Assembly (NCBI RefSeq): GCF_900496995.4
Contig: NC_044018.1
Span: 30,213,825-30,277,824 of the forward strand
DNA: 64,000 bases
Source: Aquila chrysaetos chrysaetos
Taxonomy: Eukaryota > Chordata > Aves > Accipitriformes > Accipitridae
Direction of reading: 5' to 3'
The position numbers and the translations under genes were made by a program. Of the stretch, positions 54,437-64,000 are shown one piece after another. Numbering within the stretch: the first letter of the stretch is position 1; each line of letters opens with the position of its first letter. Below the pieces are notes generated by a model. It was not told the origin of the DNA. It saw nothing but the letters and a program-made list of their open reading frames with translations, and did not search any database.

Positions 54437-57345
54437 ATGTCGCCGATGCGGGGCCTCCTGGCACCGCAAAACGCTTTTCTGGACACCATCGCTCGCCGCT
54501 TCGACGGGACGCGTGAGTGTACCGGCACCGGCAACCACGGGGCTGCCCCCCCCCCCCCCCGCCAAAACCCCTCCCGGCCCGGAACCGGCCCCGATGTTCC
54601 GGGCCGGGAGGGGTTTTTGCGGGGGGGGGGGGGGGGGGGCAGCACCGGGAGTGGGTGATGCTCGGCGCTGCGCATCCCCCCCCGGGACCGGGGACCGGTC
54701 ACCCCCTCGGAGACCACCCGGTGGGATCGGGACAAAGTGGGGGGGCTACGCTCCGGTCCCCACCTTCCCCCCCCCCCCGTCTTGCCCACCGGGGAAGGAT
54801 CCGGCCCCGTTGCCCCCTCCCCGGGGCTATAAATACCCCCGCCCGCCCCCGCCGTACCGGTGAGTAACGGTGATGAGCTCCGTGGGACCGGGGCTGCACC
54901 GGGCTGGGACCGGCAGCCGCGGGGCTGGGGGGGGGGGGGGGGGGGGCTGGAGCCCCCCGGGATCGCTCCGGTCCGTGGGAAAGGGCCCCCCGCCTTCCTC
55001 CTCCTCCTCCTCCTCCTCCGCCCCCGGCCCGGTGCCGGCCTCTCCTGGGGAGAGCGGGTGGGAGGCAGCCCCCCACGCTGTTCCTATGCAAATGTATGCA
55101 AATGAGGCGGAGTGGGCTCCACCGGTGCCAACGGGGCGGTTCAGCCCAAGCGTTGCTGCGCGGCGGGTAAAAATAACCCAGCGGACCCAGATGGCTGCGG
55201 GTACACCCCCACCCCTCCAGCACCCCCGGACCCCCCCTGGACCCCCCAGCCCAGCCAGGGGGACCCAGGCACCCCACCCCCTTCCCCCCCCAAGCCCCAT
55301 GGGCTCCCCCAAACCCAATGGGCTCCCCCAAACCCAAGGGGCACCCCCAGCCCCTTCCCCCCTCCAGCCCCATGGCATCCCCAAACCCAATGGGCTCCCC
55401 CAAACCCAAGGGGCACCCCCAGCCCCTTCCTCCCTCCAACCCCATGGCATCCCCCAGCCTCACGGGCTCCCCCAAACCCCTGGGGTCCCCCCAGTCCCCT
55501 TTCCCCCAGCCCCACGGGCTCTCCGCACCCCTTTCTGCCCCCCGCCCCCCCCTTCCCAGCCGCCTCTCCGTTGCAGACAGTAACTTCGTGCTGGGCAATG
55601 CCCAGGTGCCCAGCGCCTTCCCCGTCGTCTACTGCTCCGACGGCTTCTGCGACCTGACGGGCTTCTCGCGGGCGGAGGTGATGCAGCGCTGCTGCGCCTG
55701 CTCCTTCCTCTACGGCCCCGACACCAGCGAGCTGCTGCGGCAGCAGCTCCGGCGCGCGTTGGACGAGCACCAGGCCTTCAAGGGCGAGCTCATCCTCTAC
55801 CGCAAGAGCGGTGGGTGGTAGCGAGGGCGGCCGGGTCCCTCCCGCGGTCCTTCCGCACCCCCCCGCCACCACCCTGCCCCGGGGTTGGGGGGCGATGCTC
55901 CGTCAGCCCCGGTGTTGCCCCCCCCCCCCCCCCCGGCAGGTGTCCCCTTCTGGTGCCTGGTGGACGTGGTGCCCATCAAGAACGAGAAGGACGAGGTGGC
56001 CCTGTTCCTCGTGTCGCACAAGGACATCACCAGCACCAAGAGCCGCTCGGGCGCCGACAGCGCGAGGGACACGGGTGAGGGGGTGGCGAGGGGGAAGACG
56101 GGACCGGCTGGAGCCCCCCGTGGCCACCATCCCTCCCATCTCTCCCGGCAGGCGGGCGCCGGCGGTTCAGCCGTGCCGGAGGGAAGGGCTTCAACGCCAG
56201 CCGGCGCCGGAGCCGGGCGGTGCTGTATCACCTCTCGGGGCACCTGCAGAAGCAGAGAAAAAGCAAGCACAAGCTCAGAAAGGTGGAGCGGGGACATGGG
56301 TCGGGGCTGGGGGACACGTGTCGGGGCTGGGGGACACGTGTCGGGGCTGGGGGACACGCATCGGGGCTGGGGACACGTATTGGGGCTGGGGACACGTGTC
56401 GGGGCTGGGGACAGGGCATCCTGGCTGGGAAGAGGCTGATGCCGTGGACGTGGTGACACGAGGGCTGGGGACAAGGTGCTGCGGCCGAGGGCAGGCTGTT
56501 TCCAGGGTGTCGGGGGACAGAGACAAGGTGTTGGGGTTGGGGACAAGGTGACGGAGGTAGGGACAAGTGGCTGGACTGGGAAGGGGCTGGAGATGAGGTG
56601 TGTGGGTTTGGGATGTCCAGGCTGGGACACACACCTAGGCTGGAGACAGGGGAAGGAGAGGGCTGGGGACAAAGTGTTGAAGTTGGGGACAGTATGTCCG
56701 TGCTAGCGACAGTGTCCAGGCTGGGGACAGGGTGTCAGGGCAGGGGACAAGGTGTAGGGGCAGGGGACAGGGCATCTTGGCTGACACCCCCCCCCCCGTC
56801 TCCATCAGGGTGTCTTTGGGGACAAGCCCTCGCTGCCCGAGTACAAGGTGGCCGCCATCCGCAAGCCCCCCCTCATCCTGCTGCACTACGGGGCCTTCAA
56901 GGCGGGCTGGGACGGGCTCATCCTGCTCGCCACCCTCTACGTGGCCGTCACCGTCCCCTACAGCGTCTGCGTTGGCGCTGGCAGTGAGGAGGGGCTGCCA
57001 GCCGCCCGCGGCCCCCCCCAGCGCCTGCGACCTGTGCGTGGAAATCCTCTTCATGCTGGGTAAAGCCCCCCCACCTCCCCACGCACACCCTGCCCCGTGC
57101 CGGCTCGGGGCTGGCAGAGGCCGGGGGGACTCGGTGCACTGACGGCCGCCCCACTCCGCCCCAGACATCGTCCTCAATTTCCGCACCACCTTCGTCAGCA
57201 AGTCGGGGCAGGTGGTGCTGGACCCCCGTGCCGTCGCTCGCCATTACCTGGCCGGCTGGTTCCTGCTCGACCTCGTGGCCCGCGCTGCCTTTCGACCTGC
57301 TCGCCGCCTGCCAGGTCAACGTGGTGAGCGCTGGGATGCGGGGAC

Positions 57346-57376
<31 letters not shown>

Positions 57377-58421
57377 ATCCGCCGCCCCGATCTGCGGGGA
57401 TCCCACTGGGGTTTTGGGGATGCTGATGGACCAAGGGGATCTCACTAGAGACCCTGAAGGGCTGCAGGGATCCCAAAAGGCTGCAGGGACCTTGATGGGG
57501 CTTTTGGGATCCTGGTGGGATTATGGAGACCCTGATGTGGCTGTGGTGACACTGATGGGGTACTGGGGACTGTAATGGGGCTGTGGTGACACTGATGGGG
57601 CACTGGGGACCGTAATGGGGCTGTGGTGACACTGATGGGGCACTGGGGACCGTAATGGGGCTGTGGTGACACTGATGGGGTACTGGGGACTGTAATGGGG
57701 CTGTGGTGACACTGATGGGGCACTGGGGACCCTAATGGTTTGTGGTGACACTGATGGGGCATTGGGGATCGTAATGGGGCTGTGGTGACACTGATGGGGC
57801 ACTGGGGACCCTAATGGTTTGTGGTGACACTGATGGGGTATTGGGGACCGTAATGGGGCTGTGGTGACACTGATGGGGCACTGGGGACCCTGATGGGCTG
57901 CAGGACACCCCCCCATTAATGCTGCAGGGACCCTCATGGGCTGTGAGGGACCCCCACAGGGGCTTATGGCTGGACGGAGCCAACCGGTGCCCCGTCCCCT
58001 CCGGCACTGCCCGTCTCCCCGCAGTACGTGGGGGCCCATCTGCTGAAGACGGTGCGGCTGCTGCGGCTGCTGCGGCTGCTGCCCAACCTGGACCGGTACT
58101 CGCAGTACAGCGCCGTGGTGCTGGCGCTCCTCATGGTGGTCTTCGGCCTCCTGGCCCACTGGGTCGCCTGCGGCTGGTTCTTCCTGGGGCAGCGCGAGGT
58201 GGAAGGCAGCCCCACCGCCCTGCCTGAGATCGGTACGGCCGCCCCGCCGCCACCGCCCCCCCCCATGGTGGGGGGCTGCAGGGGTTCCTGTCGCTTGTCC
58301 CCACATGCCTGACCCTGCTACGGTGTCCCCACATACCCCCATGTCCCCGTACCCCAGAGCTGGTGGCTGTGCACCCTCTGAACTACTGCTGGGATTTGCT
58401 GGTGTGGTGTGTCGTGCCCCG

Positions 58422-58452
<31 letters not shown>

Positions 58453-61400
58453 TCCTTTTTGCAGCCCGAGACTGAGACCTGCCCCTGCACCCCATGACCA
58501 CCACCACCAGCCCCCCCCCCCCCCCGAGACCTGCCTATGCAACCTGTGCCCCCCCCCACAGCCCCAGAGCCTGTCCAGTTTCTGCCCGTACCCCCTGCGC
58601 CCATGTGGGGCTGTCCCTGTCCCCCACCCCAAATGGCTCTGCTCACCCCCTGTCCCCCCGCCCCCAGGCTGGCTGCAGGAGCTGGCACGGCGGCTGGAGA
58701 CCCCCTACTACCTGGCCAGGAGGAATTGCAGCACCGGGGGGGGCCGGGAACGGCACGGGGCCGGGGGCCAACTGCAGCGGGAGTTGGGGGCTGCTGGGGG
58801 GCCCCTCGCTGCGCAGTGCCTACATCACCTCCCTCTACTTCGCCCTGAGCAGCCTGACCAGCGTGGGCTTCGGCAACGTCTCCGCCAACACCGACACCGA
58901 AAAGATTTTCTCCATCTGCACCATGCTGGTCGGGGGTGAGGGGCCAGGGTGGGCAAATGGGGGGGGGGGGGGGGAAGGGGGGACCCGGTAACTGGGTGAC
59001 GGGTGTCCTCACCGTCCCCAGCGCTAATGCACGCGGTGGTCTTCGGCAACGTGACGGCCATCATCCAGCGGCTGTACGCCCGCCGGTTCCTGTACCACAG
59101 CCGCACCCGCGACCTGCACGACTACATCCGCATCCACCGCATCCCCCGGCCCCTCAAGCGCCGCATCCTCGAGTATTTCCAGAGCACTTGGGCGGCCAAC
59201 AACGGCATCGACACGGCCGAGGTCAGACTGCGCCGCGGACCCCCCCCCCCCCCCCCCCCCCACCAGGATCCGGGGAGGCAGTGGCGGTGCATGGACGGAG
59301 GGATACTGGGGTGCTGCGATCCCATAGCGGGGATGGATCGGGATGGGGGGACTTGGATGTACGGTCTGCGGTTGGGGATGGATGGGAACTGGGGTGCTTC
59401 ACCCCATAGCAGTGGTGGAGGGGGCCTGCGGGGGGTCCCCAGCCCCATAGCAGGGATGGAGGGGGGGACTCTGGGGTGCTCAGTCCATGATGGGGATGGA
59501 TGGGGACCTGGGGGGTCCCCAGCCCCATAGCAGGGATGGAGGGGGGGACTTCGGGGTGCTCAGTCCATGATGGGGATGGATGGGGACCTGGGGGGGTCCC
59601 CAGCCCCATAGCAGGGATGGAGGGGGGGACTTCGGGGTGCTCAGTCCATGATGGGGATGGATGGGGACCTGGGGGGGTCCCCAGCCCCATAGCAGGGATG
59701 GAGGGGGGGCAACTTTGGGGTGCTCAGTCCACAGTGGGAAGGGATGGGGAGCTCAGGATGCCCCAGCCCCACAGTAGGGATGGATGGGGGGGGGCTCTGG
59801 GTGCATGGTCTGTGATGGGGCTGGATGGGGAGCTCCGAGGGGCTCGGGGGGTGGTGGGACACGGAGGGGGGAGTGTATCAGCCCCCACCCCCCCGAGCTC
59901 CGTCCGCGCAGCTCCTGCAGAGCCTGCCCGAGGAGCTGCGGGCCGACATCGCCCTGCACCTGCACAAGGAGCTGCTGCAGCTGCCCCTCTTTGGGGGGGC
60001 CAGCCGGGGCTGCCTGCGCACCCTCTCCCTGGGGGTGCGCCCCGCTTTCTGCACCCCCGGCGAGCTCCTCATCCGACGGGGCGACGCGCTCCAGGCGCTC
60101 TACTTCCTCCGCTCCGGCTCCATGGAGGTGCTGCGGGACGGCACCGTCCTCGCCATCCTCGGTGCGGGACGCGGGAGCGGGCTGAGGACGGCCGCGTCGT
60201 GACGCCGATGGTTGGCCTGACGCTCCCTTCTCCCCCGCCACGTGTTCGTGTGTGTGTGTGTGTGTGTCCCAACACCTTGTCCAGGGAAGGGGGACCTGAT
60301 CGGCTGCGACCTGGGGGGGTCCCGGCTGGCGCGGGCGGACGTGCGGGGGCTGACGTACTGCGCCCTGCAGAGCCTGGGGCTGCCGGCGCTGGCCGAGGGC
60401 CTGGCCCTCGACCCCGAATTCGCCCGCGCTTTCCGCCGGCAGCTCCCCCGAGAGCTCAGCTACGACCTGGGGGGTGCCCCCGAGGTGAGGTGACGTCACC
60501 AGGGGACGGGGAGTGATGTCATGGGGGCGGGGGAGCGACATCACGGAGCCAGGGGTGGCAGGGGGGCTGATGCTACCCCCCAGCAGCGATGGCGAGGCAG
60601 GGGGGGAGAGGGGAGGCGAAGTCGTGGGCTCGGTGGGTCCAAGACCCTGAGGCAGCTCTGGCCTGAAGGATGATGTCACAGCCTCCTAGTGACATCACCA
60701 TCCCCAGACTGTGACATGACTCTTAGCTAAGGGGGGACATGACAAATTTGAGGCACGACCCGCGGGCCAAAGTCAATGGTGGGTGGGTGGGGGGACATAG
60801 TGCAGAGCCAGTGGGTGACATCACGGGAACGAGAGTGACATCACAGAAACAAGAGTGACATCACAGGGCCTGGGTGATGTCACGGGGGAAGGGGTGATGC
60901 AGGGGGTGCAGGAGCCGGGCCCCCCCCCCCCCCCCTTTATGCCCTGGCTGCAGGCTGAGTCGCGCCCGCCCACGCCGCTGCCCACGCTGGAGGAGGGGGC
61001 CGAGCCGCAGCCCCCCAGCCCTGGCCCGGCCCCCCCCAGCCCCCAGCCGTCCCCGCCAGTGGGGACCCAGCCCCGGCCCCCCCACGGCGGAGGCCCCCGC
61101 GCCCACCCCGAGCCCGGACGCCCCACGGCCCTGCAGCTGCACCCTTGGAGCAGCCCCCCCGACCTGAGTCCCAGGTGAGGGGCGGGGGGGGGGGGGGGGG
61201 GGGCTAGAGCACTGGGTCTGTGCCCCACCGCCCCCCCCACTGTCCCACAGGGTGGTCGACGGCATCGAGGGGGAGGGCTGTGCCACCGACAAGCCCCTCT
61301 TCAACTTCCACCTCGACTCCTCCCTAGGGCCAGGTAAAGTGGGGGGGGGCCCGATGCTGGGACGGGGCGGGGGGGGGGGGGGCTGGACCCCTGGGTGCCC

Positions 61401-62063
61401 CAAGGAGACACTCGCCTCTCCCCCCAGCTGGGGACGGGGGGCTGCTGGCCATCCCCCCCGGCCCCTCGGAGCCGAGCAGCGCCGACACCATTGAGAAGCT
61501 GCGGCAGGCGGTAAGGGGGGGGGGCCTGGGGGGGCTGCAGTAGGTTTGGGAGGTGGGGGGGGTCCAGGGGAGCGCTGACCCCCATCACCCACAGGTGGCC
61601 GAGCTGTCAGGGCAGGTGCTGCAGCTGCGGGAGGGGCTGCGGGTGCTGCGAGAGGCCGTGCAGCTCCTGCTGCTGCTGCCGCCCCCCCCCGCGCCCCGAC
61701 GCCCCGGTGATGGCCGCAGCCCTACAGCCGCTCCGTGTGGAGACGGGGGGGCCGGGGCTCTGCCTGCACCAGCCACCCCCCGACTGCACCCACAGCCAGC
61801 CCTGGGGCAGGGGCCCCCCCACCGCTCAAAGCGCGCCCTGGCTGTGCCCCAACCCCTTCTGGGGCTCCCCAGGGGGGCAGGAGGGGCAGCTGCAGGGGAG
61901 CCCCCCCTCATGGCCGCCCGTCCCTGCCTCTTCGGGGGGCCAGGGCGTCCCCATGCTGGAGCCCACCGTGCCCTGGGATGTGCCCAGCCTGGAGCTGGCG
62001 CTGATGGGGGGGTCCCAGAGGCAGGGGCCCCCCTCGTCCCAAGAGGAGGGGACGGGCATGTAA
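54437..62063 (+). CDS. KCNH3: Voltage-gated K+ channel, EAG/ELK subfamily H member 3 (Kv12.2)
   Basis: Kv12.2 is a neuronal plasma-membrane K+ channel. Exons: 54437-54512, 55577-55810, 55940-56074, 56152-56282, 56809-57059, 57165-57323, 58025-58232, 58668-58935, 59022-59221, 59912-60161, 60285-60484, 60954-61174, 61251-61333, 61428-61510, 61595-62063. Order of parts: eag N-cap ([20 protein letters not shown]), PAS domain ([20 protein letters not shown]), S1-S3, S4 ([20 protein letters not shown]), pore with SVGFGN at 58860-58877, S6 ([20 protein letters not shown]), C-linker and cyclic-nucleotide-binding homology domain ([16 protein letters not shown]), and a C-terminal coiled coil ([20 protein letters not shown]). 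[35 protein letters not shown] and [10 protein letters not shown] each lie one frame away from the 5' part of their exons. These four exons each carry one extra base, mostly in G/C runs. Splice sites are all intact, so I read this as a working gene with sequence errors. Confidence 0.95.
54542..54643. repeat. Long near-perfect inverted repeat (hairpin) at the start of KCNH3 intron 1
   Basis: The left arm 54542-54585 and right arm 54596-54643 are complementary through GCTG-C(n)-GC.AAAACCCCTCCC-GGCCCGGAAC and its reverse complement. The loop is 10 bases (CGGCCCCGAT). Within the 25 non-homopolymer bases nearest the loop, one or two differ. The arm starts 30 bases after the exon 1 donor. Confidence 0.85.
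55255..55520. repeat. Minisatellite in KCNH3 intron 1
   Basis: CCCAATGGGCTCCCCCAAAC and AAGGGGCACCCCCAGCCCCT are repeated, giving two nested copies of about 85 bases plus partial ones. Confidence 0.8.
56283..56800. repeat. Minisatellite in KCNH3 intron 4 (GGGGACACGTGTCGGGGCTG)
   Basis: Units of 18-23 bases, near-identical at the left end and drifting to the right, fill almost the whole intron. Each early unit holds ACACGTGT, a palindrome with an E-box core. Confidence 0.85.
57520..57900. repeat. 40-base minisatellite in KCNH3 intron 6
   Basis: The phrase CTGTGGTGACACTGATGGGG with its partner ACTGGGGACCGTAATGGGG recurs with a 40-base period (for example at 57541 and 57581) in about nine copies with few differences. 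A long C-homopolymer precedes it at about 57346-57376. Confidence 0.9.
58425..58450. repeat. C homopolymer in KCNH3 intron 7
   Basis: A run of more than 20 C residues is present, of the kind that often marks length errors in assemblies. Confidence 0.9.
59437..59765. repeat. 80-81-base minisatellite in KCNH3 intron 9
   Basis: AGCCCCATAGCAGGGATGGA recurs at 59441, 59521, 59602 and 59683, each followed by the same GGGGTGCTCAGTCCATGATG phrase. Four nearly identical copies suggest recent amplification or homogenisation. Confidence 0.9.
60488..60885. promoter_or_regulatory. Cluster of CRE-like TGACGTCA/TGACATCAC sites in KCNH3 intron 11
   Basis: A perfect palindromic CRE (GGTGACGTCACC, core 60491-60498) begins six bases into the intron. 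Near matches TGATGTCA or TGACATCAC follow at 60514, 60536 (CGACATCAC), 60671, 60690, 60816, 60836, 60856 and 60875. The last four lie in a tandem unit of about 20 bases. They may be regulatory or a repeat by-product. Confidence 0.4.
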
Positions 62064-62087
62064 CGGGACCCCCAGGGTGACTTTTTC

Positions 62088-62093
62088 AATAAA
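62088..62093 (+). terminator. KCNH3: Poly(A) signal of KCNH3
   Basis: AATAAA begins 25 bases after the TAA stop at 62061-62063, so the 3' UTR is very short. A GTAATG/GTCTTGTGT stretch follows. Confidence 0.7.
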
Positions 62094-62188
62094 AAAGTAA
62101 TGTTAAGAACAGGAGCTGCGGGTCTTGTGTCCCCCCCCGGGGTGGCCCCAGGCCCTGGGGACCCCCACATCGGGGCAGGGGAAAACAC

Positions 62189-62194
62189 TTTATT
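62189..62194 (-). terminator. MCRS1: Poly(A) signal of MCRS1
   Basis: TTTATT on the plus strand (AATAAA on minus) lies 175 bases past the MCRS1 stop codon and about 95 bases from the opposing KCNH3 signal. Confidence 0.7.
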
Positions 62195-62368
62195 AGAAGG
62201 TAACAATCTCCAGCCCTGGGGCTGGGGGCAGGAGGGGCCCAGCACCCCCAGGGAGGCATCTTGAGGGGGGCCAGGGGGCCCCAGTGCCAAACTGGGGGCT
62301 GTGGGGACCCCCACTCCCCCCATACAGGGCCAGTGGGGGGGACCTGGCAGAGCAGCCCCCAGCCCTCG

Positions 62369-64000
62369 TCACTGCTGGGCCAGCTTGGCCGCCTCCGCCT
62401 TGATGAGGGCGATCAGGTCCTGGTTGATGAGGAAGACGAAGCGGAGGCTGGCGATCTGGGGAGGGGGGAGCAGAGGGTGAGCAGGATGGGACCCCTAGAC
62501 CCCCCAGGACGCCCCCCCCGCCCCCGCATTGGGGCTCACCTCCACCACCGAGTTGTTGTTCAGCTTCCACTTGTTGCCACCGAGCACGGGGCGCCCATCG
62601 ATGTAGATAGGGCGCCGGCCCTCATTAGCGATGAAGAAATCCCCGTTATTCTTCAACTTGATGACGCCTGGAGGGGGGGATATGGGGTGAGAGGGGATAT
62701 GGGGTGAGAGGAGGGGGGATACAGGGTGAGAGGAGGGGGGAACGCAGCTCTCCCTGCTCCAGAGCCCCCCAAGACCTGCCCCAGCCCCGATCCCCGTCCC
62801 TACCCTGCTTGCGGGAGATCTTCCAGGCCGGTCCCTCCAGCGCCAGGTCCACGTCGATCTGGTTGTCCTTTGTGGCTCTGCCCAGCGTGATCTGGGGGAA
62901 GGAAGTGACAGGGGGCCGTGGTGAGGCCGGGGGGGGCTCCCTGGGGAGTGGGGGGGCTCTGCTAGGGTGAGGGACGGGGGGCACAACACCTGCGCTCACC
63001 TCCCGGGAACGCATGAGGTACCGCACCATGCGGCCCCGCAGTACGGCCAGCGTCTGGCTGTCAAAGTCCGGGGAGCTCATGCCTGCAGGAAGGAGGAGGG
63101 AGAGGGGTGGAGGGACAGACAGACAGCTGGGGGGACGGACAGACGGCCCCCCCTGGCTCCCAGCTCTCACCTGTGATGCTGTCGACCAGCACCTGCCACT
63201 TGTGCAGCTCCTGCTCCAGCTGCCGGATCTCCCGCTTCTGGCGCCGGTCGGCCACAGTCAGCTCTGGGGGAAAAAGGGAAAAGGGAGGTGGGGAGGGTGG
63301 GGGGCACCTATCCCCCATCCTGGGGGGGGTCCTGGGCCTCTCCCCACCAATTCAGGCTGCCCAGATGGGAGCGGGCTGGACTCACCGTGCTCCAGCACCT
63401 CGTCCCGCACATCCCTGCAGGGGAGAAGAGGCAGGATGAAACTGTGCTCCCCCCGCAGCCACGGCCCCTCTCCCCACCCCAGCCCCCCAAAACCCTCACT
63501 TCAGCTTGCTGTCATCAAGCATGTCCTCAGCGTCCGAGAAGTTCAGCACTTGGTCCCCCTTGGGCAGCGGCTGCACTGAAAGGAGCAGGAGGAGAAAGAG
63601 TGAGGGGGCTGGGGTGGGGGGGGCACAGGGGATGCAGGGGACACAGGGGACCCTCCCGGCCTCACCGGTCTGGTCGTCCAGCAGGTAGTACTGCTTCATG
63701 AGCTGCCAGTGGAGCTGCAGAGCCTTGGCCGTCCGGGAGGGGTAAAAGACGTCAGGATGCTTGTGGAGCAGCTCCTGGAAGGTGTCGAGTGTGGGCTGGC
63801 TGGTCTGCGGAGGGGAGAAGGGACACATGGCACCAGGGACCCCCATCGAGAGCCCAAGACCCCCAGACTGGAACCCCCCCATCCCGCTCCGCTCCCGGCT
63901 GGCTCTTACCGATCCCACCTTGTTCAGCAGCTGCTCCTCAGCTTTGCTGAAGAGCACTTTGCTCTGGATGGCGGCGATCGCCTCGGGGTGCAGCTGCCGC
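62369..64000 (-). CDS. MCRS1: Microspherule protein 1, C-terminal part; 5' part outside window
   Basis: MCRS1 is a nuclear FHA-domain protein of the NSL and INO80 chromatin complexes, also linked to spindle assembly. Exons on the minus strand: right edge to 63909, 63666-63804, 63500-63575, 63386-63414, 63171-63263, 63000-63082, 62804-62891, 62540-62667 and 62369-62455 (TGA at 62369-62371). The protein reads TLDTFQELLHKHPDVFYPSR, LNFSDAEDMLDDSKLKDVRD, a basic coiled coil (DRRQKREIRQLEQELHKWQV), then the FHA domain (ITLGRATKDNQIDVDLALEG, KISRKQGVIKLKNNGDFFIA, NEGRRPIYIDGRPVLGGNKW, SVVEIASLRFVFLINQDLIA). It ends AAKLAQQ. This matches remembered human MCRS1 closely, all splice phases agree, and no frame break was seen. 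It is convergent with KCNH3. Confidence 0.95.

Noticed and set aside
54437-62063. KCNH3 as a pseudogene because of its frame breaks
   Set aside because: All splice sites, the pore motif SVGFGN, S4 and the binding domain are intact. The breaks are all single-base insertions, mostly in G/C homopolymers, which fits sequence error better.

Overview
This window is vertebrate nuclear DNA, most likely from a bird. It holds spliced genes with GT-AG introns, AATAAA signals, CpG-rich promoters, and a CR1 LINE remnant (8230-8480) of the type common in birds and reptiles. Very GC-rich, minisatellite-filled flanks fit an avian microchromosome. The gene order C1QL4 - DNAJC22 - SPATS2 - KCNH3 - MCRS1 is the same as in human 12q13.12. 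The ESPL1 gene at the left edge lies elsewhere on 12q13 in human, so its position here is a lineage-specific join.

Layout. ESPL1 (separase) is on the minus strand at 1-7335; its 3' part, including the protease domain, lies outside the window. A CCAAT/CHR-type promoter and a minisatellite follow. A poorly resolved plus-strand transcript end (about 8594-9195) then meets the minus-strand C1QL4 (9723-12260) tail to tail. From 13.6 to 20.5 kb I see no gene. The stretch is G-rich, repeat-laden DNA broken by about a dozen short AT-rich islands with homeodomain-like words, which I read as a cluster of candidate regulatory elements. DNAJC22 (20619-21814, two coding exons) follows.

SPATS2 starts in a CpG island with six ATTGG boxes (22.4-22.8 kb), has a start codon at 31451 and ends at 53189. 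Its large introns form an AT-richer block between GC-rich flanks, and one intron carries a solo retroviral LTR fossil. KCNH3 (54437-62063, 15 coding exons) is an EAG-family voltage-gated K+ channel gene with minisatellites in many introns and a near-perfect long hairpin at the start of intron 1. MCRS1 runs from the right edge leftwards and ends at 62369; its poly(A) signal lies about 0.1 kb from that of KCNH3.

The genes are not a functional unit. They are a conserved synteny block of a mitotic protease, a synaptic C1q-like ligand, a membrane J-protein, an RNA-associated cytoplasmic protein, a neuronal K+ channel and a nuclear FHA protein. KCNH3 and SPATS2 show six apparent one-base insertions in coding exons, mostly in G or C homopolymers. 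I read these first as consensus errors in the assembly. All exon borders were placed by eye from splice signals and remembered human homologues; no alignment was run.
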